Positions 1 to 6,433 are shown, numbered from the stretch's first letter. The stretch: 10,860 nt of DNA from Eubacteriales Family XIII. Incertae Sedis bacterium (GCA_031272745.1 JAISTF010000211.1:1-10860), one strand, 5' to 3'. The notes: a model not told the origin generated them from the letters alone. Numbers and translations are program-made.

Positions 1-40
1 TGAGCTTTCTGCCTTTGTAGATACCGGCGATGACTCTCAC
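1..40 (-). CDS. rsmD: RsmD, 16S rRNA (guanine-966-N2)-methyltransferase, N-terminal fragment cut by the window edge
   Basis: Only the first 13 codons are inside the window. Read on the minus strand from a GTG at 40-38 they give (M)RVIAGIYKGRKL, which matches the very conserved start of RsmD (MRVIAG-x-x-KG-R-x-L). RsmD is an S-adenosylmethionine-dependent enzyme that methylates G966 of 16S rRNA during 30S assembly. A Shine-Dalgarno-like TAGGACGG lies about six bases before the GTG and overlaps the stop codon of recG, so the two are likely translationally coupled with a 9-base gap. recG followed by rsmD is a common order in Firmicutes, which supports the call. The catalytic part lies outside the window, so completeness cannot be judged. 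Confidence 0.8.
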   Translation of the reverse strand, partial: MRVIAGIYKGRKL

Positions 41-49
41 AGATCCGTC

Positions 50-2212
50 CTACCCGATTGCTTCCAATTGCGATAACTTTTTGCGCAGCGGAGCGTGCTC
101 CCGCGCGGTCAGCTCGGGGTCCGCCGCAAACAGCGCCTTCGCCTCCTCGCTCACCGCCTGCACCACCTTGAGATGCTTGGCGAGATCCGCGATTTTCAGC
201 TCGGGGATCCCGTGTTGCCGCACGCCGAACAAATCGCCGGGCCCGCGCAGCTCGAGATCGATCTCCGCGATCTTGAAGCCGTCGTTCGTCTCGGCCAGCG
301 TCTCCCCGCGACGCCTTGCCAATTCCGCGCGGCTGTCCGAAATCAGCACACAGTACGACCGCTCCGCCCCGCGCCCGACGCGGCCACGCAGCTGGTGGAG
401 CTGCGCGAGCCCGAACCGCTCCGCGCCCTCGACGACCATCACGGTCGCATTCGGCACGTTCACCCCGACCTCGATGACGACGGTCGCACACAGGAGATCC
501 GTTTCGCCGGAGACAAACGCCAGCATCGCCGCTTCCTTCTCCCGCTGCTTCATCCCGCCGTGCAGCAGCCCGACACGAAACCCGCGGAACCGCTCCGAGA
601 GCTCCGCAAACAGCCCCTCCGCCGACGGAAGGCTGCGATGCTCCCCCCCGCAAGGATTGTCATTCTCGGGCGCGTCCCGAGAATCCGGCATATCTTCCTC
701 CGCATCCGCATCCGCGATCATCGGCGCGACGACGTACGCCTGCCGCCCCTTGCGCAGCTGTTTCTCCACGAAATCATAGACGGCGCCGCGCTTCGTGCCG
801 TCCACAAACCGCGTCTCCACCGGCTTGCGTCCCGGCGGCATCTCATCGATGACCGACACGTCGAGGTCCCCGTACAGAATCAGCGCGAGCGTACGCGGAA
901 TCGGCGTCGCCGACATGACGAGCACGTCCGGCACGGCGCCGCTTCCTTTGTCCCGCAGCCGCAGCCGCTGGGCGACGCCGAAGCGGTGCTGCTCGTCCGT
1001 CACCACGAAGCCGAGCCGCGCAAAGACGACGTCGGGTTCGAGCACCGAATGCGTCCCGACGAGCACGTCGATTTCCCCCGCGGCGAGGCGCTCCTTGACG
1101 TCCGCCTTTTCCTTCGCGGCCAGCCCCGACGCGAGGAACCCTGTGCGCAGGCCCGCGCCCTCTCCGAGCGTCTTTGAAAACTCCGCAAAATGCTGCGCCG
1201 CCAGAATCTCCGTCGGCGCCATAACCACGCTCTGATGCCCCCCGCGCGCGGCCTTGCAGCAACCCGCCATCGCAACGGCGGTCTTCCCGCTCCCCACGTC
1301 GCCCTGAAGCAACCGGTGCATGGCCGCCGGACGCTCCATATCTGCGTAGACCTCTTCCGTCGCGCGGCGCTGGGCACCCGTCATCGCAAACGGAAGCAGA
1401 TCTTCAAATTCCGAAACCGACGGCGCGCGGCCGAACGCGATGCCGCCCTCGCCGCGCTCCCGCCGCCGCACCCATAGCAACCCCGTTTGAAGCAGAAACA
1501 ATTCCTCGAATACGAGCCGGTACTGCGCCGAGCGCAACGCGCCGTCGTTCTCCGGAAAATGGATGTTCCCCAGTGCGAAATCCGGCGGCGCGAGCCTGTG
1601 CCTCGTGACGATTTCCGGCGGCAAAAACTCCTCCGCCAAGCGCCCGATGCCGCCGTCCAATGCCTGCCGCACGAGCCCGCGCAAAAACTTCTGCGTGACG
1701 CCTGCCGTCAACCCGTACACGGGCACGATGCCGCCGTAGTCCTTGCCTTCCTCCGCGCGTTCAAACTCGGGGTGAACCATCACGGGCCCGGACAGGTCGC
1801 GGCGGACGGGGCCGTAGACCCAGTAGTCCGCGCCTTCGGAAAACGCGTTCCGCAACCATGTCGCGCCGAAAAAGAGGAGCGTAAGCGCCCCCGTGTCGTC
1901 CTCCGCGCGGACGCGCAGCGGGATACGGGATCGGCCCCCGCGCGAAAACGGCGGGGCGGAAACGGACAGGACACGCACCCGGAGGACGACGGCCTCGCCT
2001 TCCCCCAAGCCGCCGGCAAGGACATCCCCGACGCGGCGCACCTGCCGCCGATCCTCATATCGCCGCGGATAATGCCGCAGCAGCGTTTCGACCGACGTGA
2101 TACCGAGCGCCGCGAGCTGCTCCGCCTTCTTCGGCCCGACGCCCGAAAACGCCGTGAGCGGGGCGGCCGCGCCGCCCGTCGCCTCAGGCATTCCGCGCGT
2201 CGTCTTCCCCAT
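50..2212 (-). CDS. recG: ATP-dependent DNA helicase RecG
   Basis: RecG is a superfamily 2 DNA translocase that remodels stalled replication forks and branch-migrates Holliday junctions. The 720-residue product has an N-terminal helix-hairpin-helix-like stretch (FSGVGPKKAEQL, about 22-33) and a wedge/OB region at about 60-160. The Walker A GDVGSGKT is at 304-311, the DEQHRFG box at 406-412 and SATPIPRT at 434-441. The C-terminal motifs include the VEGAERFGLAQLHQLRGRVGRG stretch. It is longer than the usual roughly 680-700 residues, mainly because of about 25 extra residues near 503-529 that coincide with a palindromic repeat (see that entry). The start is uncertain. ATG at 2212 overlaps the upstream gene by 29 bases. 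An alternative ATG at 2191 sits in ATGCCTGA, overlaps by only 8 and gives a more typical N-terminus. It is last but one in a minus-strand series ending in rsmD. Confidence 0.95.
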   Translation of the reverse strand: MGKTTRGMPEATGGAAAPLTAFSGVGPKKAEQLAALGITSVETLLRHYPRRYEDRRQVRRVGDVLAGGLGEGEAVVLRVRVLSVSAPPFSRGGRSRIPLRVRAEDDTGALTLLFFGATWLRNAFSEGADYWVYGPVRRDLSGPVMVHPEFERAEEGKDYGGIVPVYGLTAGVTQKFLRGLVRQALDGGIGRLAEEFLPPEIVTRHRLAPPDFALGNIHFPENDGALRSAQYRLVFEELFLLQTGLLWVRRRERGEGGIAFGRAPSVSEFEDLLPFAMTGAQRRATEEVYADMERPAAMHRLLQGDVGSGKTAVAMAGCCKAARGGHQSVVMAPTEILAAQHFAEFSKTLGEGAGLRTGFLASGLAAKEKADVKERLAAGEIDVLVGTHSVLEPDVVFARLGFVVTDEQHRFGVAQRLRLRDKGSGAVPDVLVMSATPIPRTLALILYGDLDVSVIDEMPPGRKPVETRFVDGTKRGAVYDFVEKQLRKGRQAYVVAPMIADADAEEDMPDSRDAPENDNPCGGEHRSLPSAEGLFAELSERFRGFRVGLLHGGMKQREKEAAMLAFVSGETDLLCATVVIEVGVNVPNATVMVVEGAERFGLAQLHQLRGRVGRGAERSYCVLISDSRAELARRRGETLAETNDGFKIAEIDLELRGPGDLFGVRQHGIPELKIADLAKHLKVVQAVSEEAKALFAADPELTAREHAPLRKKLSQLEAIG
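658..690. repeat. REP-like palindromic repeat, copy 1, inside recG
   Basis: A 33-base element begins TGTCATTCT and ends GAATCCGGCA. Its core is a perfect 9-base inverted repeat, ATTCTCGGG (662-670) and CCCGAGAAT (676-684), around a 5-base loop. It agrees with the copy at 4784-4816 at 28 of 33 positions, by my hand alignment; the differences are in the loop and at two stem positions. It is read in frame within recG, contributing roughly MPDSRDAPENDN to the protein, where RecG relatives normally have a short linker. The pattern resembles mobile palindromic (REP or Rickettsia-palindrome-like) elements, but two copies in one window do not prove a family. Confidence 0.6.
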
Positions 2213-2594
2213 CGGCCTCGATTTCCCGAAACGCCTCGCCGTCGTCCAAAAATACGATTTTGCGCTTCGACACCCGCTCCGACAGCGTGCCGACGAAGAC
2301 CATCTGGATCAAGCCGGCCTCCATGCCCGTGGCGCGCGGCGTCTCCTCGCGCAGCCTCTGCGCAAACGTCTGCGCCAGCTCGCGCACGCTCGACCCGAAG
2401 CGAAAGATGAGAAAGAGTTTGATGTTGAGCTTCCCGTCCTTGAGCCGTGCGCGAAGAAACCCCGAGCCTTCCTCGGGGTTCTTTTCCGCGCCTCTGCGCA
2501 GGCGCCCTTTCGGGTCGGAGATCAGCAGCCGTCCGTCAAACGTGTCGATCACGCGCCCGCAAAGGCTCTCGACGACGCGGCGGTCGATCTCCAC
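2184..2594 (-). CDS. Asp23/Gls24 family (YloU-like) protein
   Basis: This is a small acidic-to-basic protein without a visible signal peptide or membrane segment. The opening (VEIDRRVVESLCGRV) resembles the first strand and helix of Asp23/Gls24 proteins such as YloU. The middle (LNIKLFLIFRFGSSVRELAQTFAQRLREET) matches the family core in which a beta strand with alternating hydrophobics precedes an amphipathic helix. Family members are linked to envelope stress and membrane-associated scaffolding; the precise job here is unknown. The position before recG also fits, because rpmB, an Asp23 gene and recG are often close in Firmicutes. The reported start is a GTG at 2594 with only a weak GAAGAG upstream. 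The family resemblance seems to begin earlier (ENEIGAVEI), where the frame is open back to the stop of the preceding gene but has no ATG, GTG or TTG. The DAK/FakA-like gene that often follows Asp23 is missing. Confidence 0.65.
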   Translation of the reverse strand: MEIDRRVVESLCGRVIDTFDGRLLISDPKGRLRRGAEKNPEEGSGFLRARLKDGKLNIKLFLIFRFGSSVRELAQTFAQRLREETPRATGMEAGLIQMVFVGTLSERVSKRKIVFLDDGEAFREIEADGEDDARNA

Positions 2595-2630
2595 CGCGCC
2601 GATTTCATTCTCTTCGCGAAATATCTTCGT

Positions 2631-3458
2631 CTATCTGTCTCCCCATGCCTTGCCGAGCATACTGGTCGCCGACCCGCACGGATCCACGATCGTCGCGCCG
2701 CCGTCGACGAGGATGTTTTGTCCCGTGATGTACGAGGACTCGTCGCTCGCGAGGAAGACGACCGCCGGCGCGATCTCCTCCGGTTCGGCCGCGCGCGCGA
2801 GCGGGCAAAACTGCGTCAGGATGCCGAGCGCCCCGTAGATGTCCGTGTTCTGCGAATCCGCGAGCCCCTGCATCGAATTTTTCAGCATGTCGGTCGCCGT
2901 CGCGCCCGGCGAGACCATGTTCACGCGAATGCCCTTCGGGCCGTAGTCGAGCGCGACCGCGTTCGTGAACCCCTGGAGCCCCGCCTTCGTCGTGCTGTAC
3001 GCCGGCATGGCCGGAATCGCGCGCACGCCCGCGAGCGACGAAATGTTGACGATCGCGCCCTTGCCCTGCTTCAGCATTTCCGGAATCGAAAACCGCGTCA
3101 TATAGAACGTCCCGTTCAAATTTGTGTTCAAGATGTCCAACCACTGCTGGATCGGGATGTCAACCACCGTGCCGGACGGGTCAATGCCCGCGTTGTTCAC
3201 GAGCACGTCGAGCTTCCCGAATTTTGCGACCGCCGCCTGCACCATCGCCTCGGCGTCCTCCACCTTCGTGATGTCCCCCGCGTGCCAACCGATGCTGTCC
3301 GCGGGAAGCGTCTTTGCAAACTCCTCGAGCTTCTCCGCGCGCCGCCCCGTGATGAGCACCTTCGCGCCCTCTTTGACAAAAGCCCCGGCGACCGCCGCGC
3401 CGATGCCGACGCCGCCGCCCGTGATGATTGCCACTTTTCCTTCCAATCTGCCGGCCAT
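2631..3458 (-). CDS. SDR-family NAD(P)-dependent oxidoreductase (classical short-chain dehydrogenase)
   Basis: This is a 275-residue classical short-chain dehydrogenase, probably a soluble cytoplasmic tetramer that uses NAD(H) or NADP(H). The cofactor-binding TGGGVGIG is at 13-20 and NNAG at 88-91. The catalytic Asn, Ser, Tyr and Lys appear to be N113, S141, Y154 and K158 (YSTTK). The C-terminal substrate-loop block ending YITGQNILVDGGATIVDP is followed by about 16 unusual tail residues. A basic pair after the second strand (TGRRAEK) might favour NADPH, which is inference. Automated pipelines often label such proteins glucose 1-dehydrogenase or 3-oxoacyl-ACP reductase; the substrate cannot be told. 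The ATG at 3458 is chosen because AAAGGAG lies seven bases upstream, although the frame is open to 3521. It follows the hydrolase gene by 34 bases and precedes the Asp23-like gene in the same reading frame. Confidence 0.93.
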   Translation of the reverse strand: MAGRLEGKVAIITGGGVGIGAAVAGAFVKEGAKVLITGRRAEKLEEFAKTLPADSIGWHAGDITKVEDAEAMVQAAVAKFGKLDVLVNNAGIDPSGTVVDIPIQQWLDILNTNLNGTFYMTRFSIPEMLKQGKGAIVNISSLAGVRAIPAMPAYSTTKAGLQGFTNAVALDYGPKGIRVNMVSPGATATDMLKNSMQGLADSQNTDIYGALGILTQFCPLARAAEPEEIAPAVVFLASDESSYITGQNILVDGGATIVDPCGSATSMLGKAWGDR

Positions 3459-3492
3459 ATTCGTACTCCTTTCCATGTTTCCCGAAGAGGGC

Positions 3493-4422
3493 CTACTCGT
3501 CCTCGCCGCCCATATTCTCATTCCAGAGGTCGTTCCACTCGCGCCCCGCGAGGTAGACGTTTGCGTTCATCTCGTTGCTGCGCTTGAGGATCGCGTCAAA
3601 GCAATACGTATCCATATCATAATAGAACGCCTTCGCCGCGATGTCGCCCGGGATGCCCTCTTTGAGCAACGCGCGGTTTTTGTCGAGCGCGTCCACGGTC
3701 TTGAGGACATAGTCCTTCGTGAAATCGAGCGCGCGCTCATCGAAGCCGAGCCCGAACATCGTGTGCCCGGGGATGATGACTTCGGCGCCGAGCGCACGGA
3801 TCTTTTCGATGTCCTCGGCCCAGTGCTTGCGCCCCGCGTCCGTGATTTCGCAGGTGAACGGATGCGCCATATTGAACACGACGTCGCTGCAGCAGACCGT
3901 CTTGATCGACGGAATCCACAGCACCGTGTTGTATTTGAGGTCGCCCCAGATGTGGGGAATCGGCCGAATCTCAAACCCGTCGAGGTCGAGGCAGCCTTCC
4001 ACATACGGCTTCACGGGAATCGGTTTGTCCGGGCAGTTCAGCTCGCCGATCTCCCCCTTCCAGTGGTCGAGCTTCGGCAAAAACTGCTCCTCGATGACCT
4101 GGATGTCCTCTTCCGTCGCATACACCGGCGTATCCGGAAACGCCTGCAGGAACACCTCCGTGCCGAAATAATGGTCTGGATGCCCGTGCGACAGAAAGAT
4201 CGCCTTCGGCTTCTTGCCGATCTCGTACAGCTCCGCGACGACGCGGTGCGCGTTGGACAGCGTCCATTGCGTGTCGAAGACGACCGTCTCCTCCTTGCCG
4301 ACGACGATCACGCTCACGACGCGGAACCCGTCGTCGTTCGACACGCAGGCGATCGTCGACAATTTGTCGTAGCCGTGCCAGTTTTCGCGAATCTCCATCC
4401 GCTCCTTCGTCTTTTGAATCAT
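3493..4422 (-). CDS. MBL-fold metallo-hydrolase
   Basis: This is a 309-residue metallo-beta-lactamase-fold enzyme with an apparently complete di-metal site: SHGHPDH supplies H79, H81, D83 and H84, and the others are H157 (PIPHIWGD), D180 (CCSDVVFN) and H220 (IPGHT). There is no signal peptide, so it probably acts in the cytoplasm. The fold hydrolyses many ester, thioester and amide bonds. The substrate here is not evident, and the protein lacks the extra domains of RNase J, glyoxalase II or flavodiiron proteins. The ATG at 4422 follows GAGAGG at a rather long 11-base spacing. A second ATG at 4398 has AAGGAG only three bases before it. The region upstream in frame is the antisense of rpmB and its terminator, not coding. 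The gene begins just past the rpmB terminator and is followed 34 bases later by the dehydrogenase, suggesting a two-gene unit. Confidence 0.92.
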   Translation of the reverse strand: MIQKTKERMEIRENWHGYDKLSTIACVSNDDGFRVVSVIVVGKEETVVFDTQWTLSNAHRVVAELYEIGKKPKAIFLSHGHPDHYFGTEVFLQAFPDTPVYATEEDIQVIEEQFLPKLDHWKGEIGELNCPDKPIPVKPYVEGCLDLDGFEIRPIPHIWGDLKYNTVLWIPSIKTVCCSDVVFNMAHPFTCEITDAGRKHWAEDIEKIRALGAEVIIPGHTMFGLGFDERALDFTKDYVLKTVDALDKNRALLKEGIPGDIAAKAFYYDMDTYCFDAILKRSNEMNANVYLAGREWNDLWNENMGGEDE

Positions 4423-4449
4423 ACCAACACCATCCTCTCTCTTTTTCCG

Positions 4450-4475
4450 AAAAAAAAAGCGGCCTAAACCGCTTT
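4450..4475 (-). terminator. Rho-independent terminator overlapping the 3' end of rpmB
   Basis: On the minus strand AAAGCGG (4475-4469) pairs perfectly with CCGCTTT (4462-4456) across a 6-base loop, followed by an unbroken run of T (9 in all to 4450, the first three inside the stem). The rpmB stop codon lies in the loop and the last codons form the stem. The next gene's ribosome-binding site starts within about 15 bases, leaving almost no room for a new promoter after it. Confidence 0.88.
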
Positions 4476-4655
4476 CACAACTTTGCCGGCCCGCAAGCAC
4501 TTCGTGCAAACGTTGATGTGTTTCACCGTGCCGCCCTCGTTGACCTTGACGGACTGGATGTTCACATTCCATTTGCGCCGCGTGTGGCGGTTGGAATGGG
4601 AGACGTTGTTTCCGGACGCCTGCCCCTTTCCGCAAATCGCGCATTTTCTCGACAT
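4464..4655 (-). CDS. rpmB: 50S ribosomal protein bL28
   Basis: This is a complete 63-residue bL28, a late-assembling large-subunit protein. The sequence opens MSRKCAICGKGQASGNNVSHSN, continues RHTRRKWNVN and closes with CTKCLRAGKVVKAV. The two Cys-x-x-Cys pairs (C5/C8 and C50/C53) are all present, so this is the zinc-binding C+ form. The ATG at 4655 has GGGAG about eight bases upstream. A strong promoter lies 80-110 bases upstream and a terminator overlaps the end, so it is mainly a single-gene transcript with possible read-through into the hydrolase gene. It is divergent from rqcH. Confidence 0.97.
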   Translation of the reverse strand: MSRKCAICGKGQASGNNVSHSNRHTRRKWNVNIQSVKVNEGGTVKHINVCTKCLRAGKVVKAV

Positions 4656-4695
4656 GATGCTGCTCCCTTCTCTGCTCTGTTCCTACGTATTTTCC

Positions 4696-4713
4696 ACAGC
4701 CGTCTCCGGCCGC
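4696..4713 (-). promoter_or_regulatory. Candidate hairpin in the rpmB mRNA leader
   Basis: The roughly 73-base rpmB leader contains GCGGCCG and CGGCTGT on the minus strand. They pair over seven positions (two of them G-U) around a GAGA tetraloop of the GNRA type. It sits about 40 bases upstream of the start codon and is not followed by a T-run, so it is not a terminator. A role in feedback control by bL28 is possible but is inference; GC-rich DNA forms such stems by chance. Confidence 0.3.
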
Positions 4714-4716
4714 TCC

Positions 4717-4745
4717 TTGCAAATGCAACTCGAATAATATACACT
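4717..4745 (+). promoter_or_regulatory. Weak candidate promoter for rqcH
   Basis: TTGCAA (4717-4722) is followed after 17 bases by TACACT (4740-4745), a moderate match to sigma-70 boxes in the plus direction. The -10 box would overlap that of the opposite rpmB promoter. It would give a leader of roughly 75 bases that contains the REP-like palindrome. The match is weak and other sites are possible. Confidence 0.3.
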
Positions 4746-4764
4746 ACTTTTCGCTTGTTTTCAA
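4736..4764 (-). promoter_or_regulatory. Sigma-70-type promoter for rpmB
   Basis: On the minus strand TTGAAA (4764-4759) and TATATT (4741-4736) are separated by exactly 17 bases, in an AT-rich island within GC-rich sequence. Transcription would begin near 4729, giving a leader of about 73 bases before rpmB. Just after the likely start is TTGCA-AA-TGCAA (4717-4728, plus strand), a short inverted repeat that could bind a regulator. Confidence 0.75.
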
Positions 4765-4783
4765 GCAGAAATTTTCACACTAC

Positions 4784-4817
4784 TGTCATTCTTGGGCTTG
4801 ACCCGGGAATCCGGCAA
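4784..4817. repeat. REP-like palindromic repeat, copy 2, in the rqcH leader
   Basis: This copy of the palindrome found in recG begins TGTCATTCT and ends GAATCCGGCA. Its arms ATTCTTGGG (4788-4796) and CCCGGGAAT (4802-4810) pair with two G-T wobbles around CTTGA. It ends about 12 bases before the rqcH start codon and immediately before its ribosome-binding site. Its translations (ILGLDPGIR on one strand, IPGSSPRMT on the other) look like peptides familiar from spurious ORFs over dispersed palindromic repeats in other genomes. That is recalled knowledge, not a search result. Confidence 0.65.
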
Positions 4818-4828
4818 CGGGAGACGCT

Positions 4829-6433
4829 ATGGCTTTTGACAACTACGTCGTCGGCGCGGTCGCGCAGGAACTGAATACCCGCCTCGCAGGCGGGCGGATC
4901 GAGCGCGTCTACCAACCGGCGCGCGCCGACATCCTGCTCGTCGTGAACACCCCGCCAAGGGACGGCGCCCCCGGCGCGAAGCACGGCCTCTTCCTGTCCG
5001 CGGACAGCAGCCAGCCCGCCTTCTACCTGACGGCGCACCGCGAACCCGGCGCGGAAAATCCGCCGGCGTTCTGCATGTTTCTGCGCAAGCACCTGATCTC
5101 CGCGCGCGTCCTGTCCGCCACGCAGGTCGCGGGGGAGCGCATCGTGCGCATCGCCTTGGACGCCGTGAACGAAATCGGCGTGCACGAGCCGCGCACGCTC
5201 GTCTTCGAGCTCATGGGCAAGCACAGCAACCTCATCCTGCTCGACGCCGGGGACCGCATCCTCGACGCAATCAAACGCATCTCCTTTGACAAGAGCCGCG
5301 TGCGGCAAATCCTGCCGGGGCTCCCGTACGAACTGCCGCCGCCGGGCAAAGGCATCAGCCCGCTCATGGAAGCGGAGCGCGAAGCGGGCGGCCGCCTCGA
5401 GGACTACGCGGCGCGGGCGGCGGCCGGAGACTACGCGCCCACCATCTGGTCGGACGCGGACGGCACCGCGAAGGATTTTCACGTCTTTCGCCTCAGGGTC
5501 ATGGACGGCCTCGAAGCGCACGGGTTCGCGAGCGTCAGCGAGATGCTTGAGACCTGGTACGAAAACCGCGAGCGCGCCGCGCGCGTGTCCGTGCGCGCGA
5601 AGGAGACGGCCGCCGCCGTGAAGGCGCGGCTCGACAAGCTGTACCTGAAAAAGCAGAAGCTCCTCGAAGAAATCGAGGATGCGCGCAGAGCCGAGGAATG
5701 GAAGCACAAAGGCGACCTCGTCACCGCCAACATCTGGCGCCTGTCCAAAGGCATGCGCGAAGCCGCGCTCGAGGACTGGGGGCAGGAAGGCGCCGCCACC
5801 GTGCGCGTCCCGCTGGACCCGCTCGCCACCCCCGCGGAGAACGCGCAGAAATATTACAAACGCTACGCCAAGCTCAAGACCGCGCTCATCGAAAAGGCGA
5901 AACAGCTCGCGGAGACCGACGCCTCCGTGGCCTACCTCGAAAGCGCCGCCTGGTCGCTCGAAGCGGCGCAGACGCCCGCCGACGTCGCGGACATCCGCGA
6001 GGAGCTCGCGGAAGCGGGATTCCTGCGCGACCGCGGCGGCCGCGGCAAGCCCGCGAAAAAGAAGAAGTCCGGCCTGCACAAGGCGTTCTTCGCGCCCCTC
6101 GAATACGACCTTCCGTCCGGCGCCAAGGTCTTCGTCGGCCGCAACAACCGCGAAAACGACGAACTCACGATGCGCTTCGCGAAGCCCGACGACCTCTGGC
6201 TCCACACAAAGGACATCCCGGGCTCCCACGTCATCCTGAAATCGGACGCGCCCGAGGCGGATCTGCCGGCGGCGGCGCAGATTGCCGCGTGGCACAGCAA
6301 GGCGCGCGCCTCCGAGGGCGTGCCCGTCGACTACACAAAAGTGCGCCACGTAAAAAAGCCGTCCGGCGCCAAGCCCGGCTACGTCATCTTCACGCACAAC
6401 AAGACCCTATACGTGACCCCGCAACTTCCGTAA
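4829..6433 (+). CDS. rqcH: RqcH, ribosome quality-control NFACT (FbpA/Rqc2-like) protein
   Basis: RqcH binds peptidyl-tRNA-obstructed 50S subunits and recruits tRNA-Ala to add C-terminal alanine tails that mark nascent chains for proteolysis. Older annotation calls it fibronectin-binding protein. The 534-residue protein starts MAFDNYVVGAVAQELN, with the NFACT-N region in about the first 150 residues (FCMFLRKHL at 81-89, FELMGKHSNLIL at 126-137). Helical coiled-coil segments run at about 248-295 and 338-395, with a basic KPAKKKK linker at 407-413. The NFACT-R domain lies at about 420-520, with GRNNRENDELT at 437-447 and DLWLHTKDIPGSHVI at 455-469. It is somewhat shorter than the roughly 570-residue Bacillus protein but appears complete. 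The ATG at 4829 has CGGGAG six bases upstream. It is the only plus-strand gene, divergent from rpmB, and it overlaps the end of rluD. No terminator is visible after it. Confidence 0.94.
   Translation: MAFDNYVVGAVAQELNTRLAGGRIERVYQPARADILLVVNTPPRDGAPGAKHGLFLSADSSQPAFYLTAHREPGAENPPAFCMFLRKHLISARVLSATQVAGERIVRIALDAVNEIGVHEPRTLVFELMGKHSNLILLDAGDRILDAIKRISFDKSRVRQILPGLPYELPPPGKGISPLMEAEREAGGRLEDYAARAAAGDYAPTIWSDADGTAKDFHVFRLRVMDGLEAHGFASVSEMLETWYENRERAARVSVRAKETAAAVKARLDKLYLKKQKLLEEIEDARRAEEWKHKGDLVTANIWRLSKGMREAALEDWGQEGAATVRVPLDPLATPAENAQKYYKRYAKLKTALIEKAKQLAETDASVAYLESAAWSLEAAQTPADVADIREELAEAGFLRDRGGRGKPAKKKKSGLHKAFFAPLEYDLPSGAKVFVGRNNRENDELTMRFAKPDDLWLHTKDIPGSHVILKSDAPEADLPAAAQIAAWHSKARASEGVPVDYTKVRHVKKPSGAKPGYVIFTHNKTLYVTPQLP

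Noticed and set aside
95..3587. Several long plus-strand open frames opposite recG and the SDR gene
   Set aside because: Their composition is Arg/Pro/Ala-rich as expected for antisense frames of GC-rich genes, and no motifs are present.
4676..4690. Four-codon leader ORF (GTG to TAG) before rpmB with CGGAG upstream
   Set aside because: It is too short to separate from chance and its codons show no attenuation logic.
4423..4728. Long N-terminal extension of the MBL hydrolase frame reaching 4728
   Set aside because: It runs across rpmB in another frame and through its terminator; the family core begins after 4422 and a ribosome-binding site fits there.
4775..6397. 540-codon open frame on the minus strand opposite rqcH
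   Set aside because: It is a GC-rich shadow of rqcH with no recognisable domain, and its end lies in the palindromic repeat.
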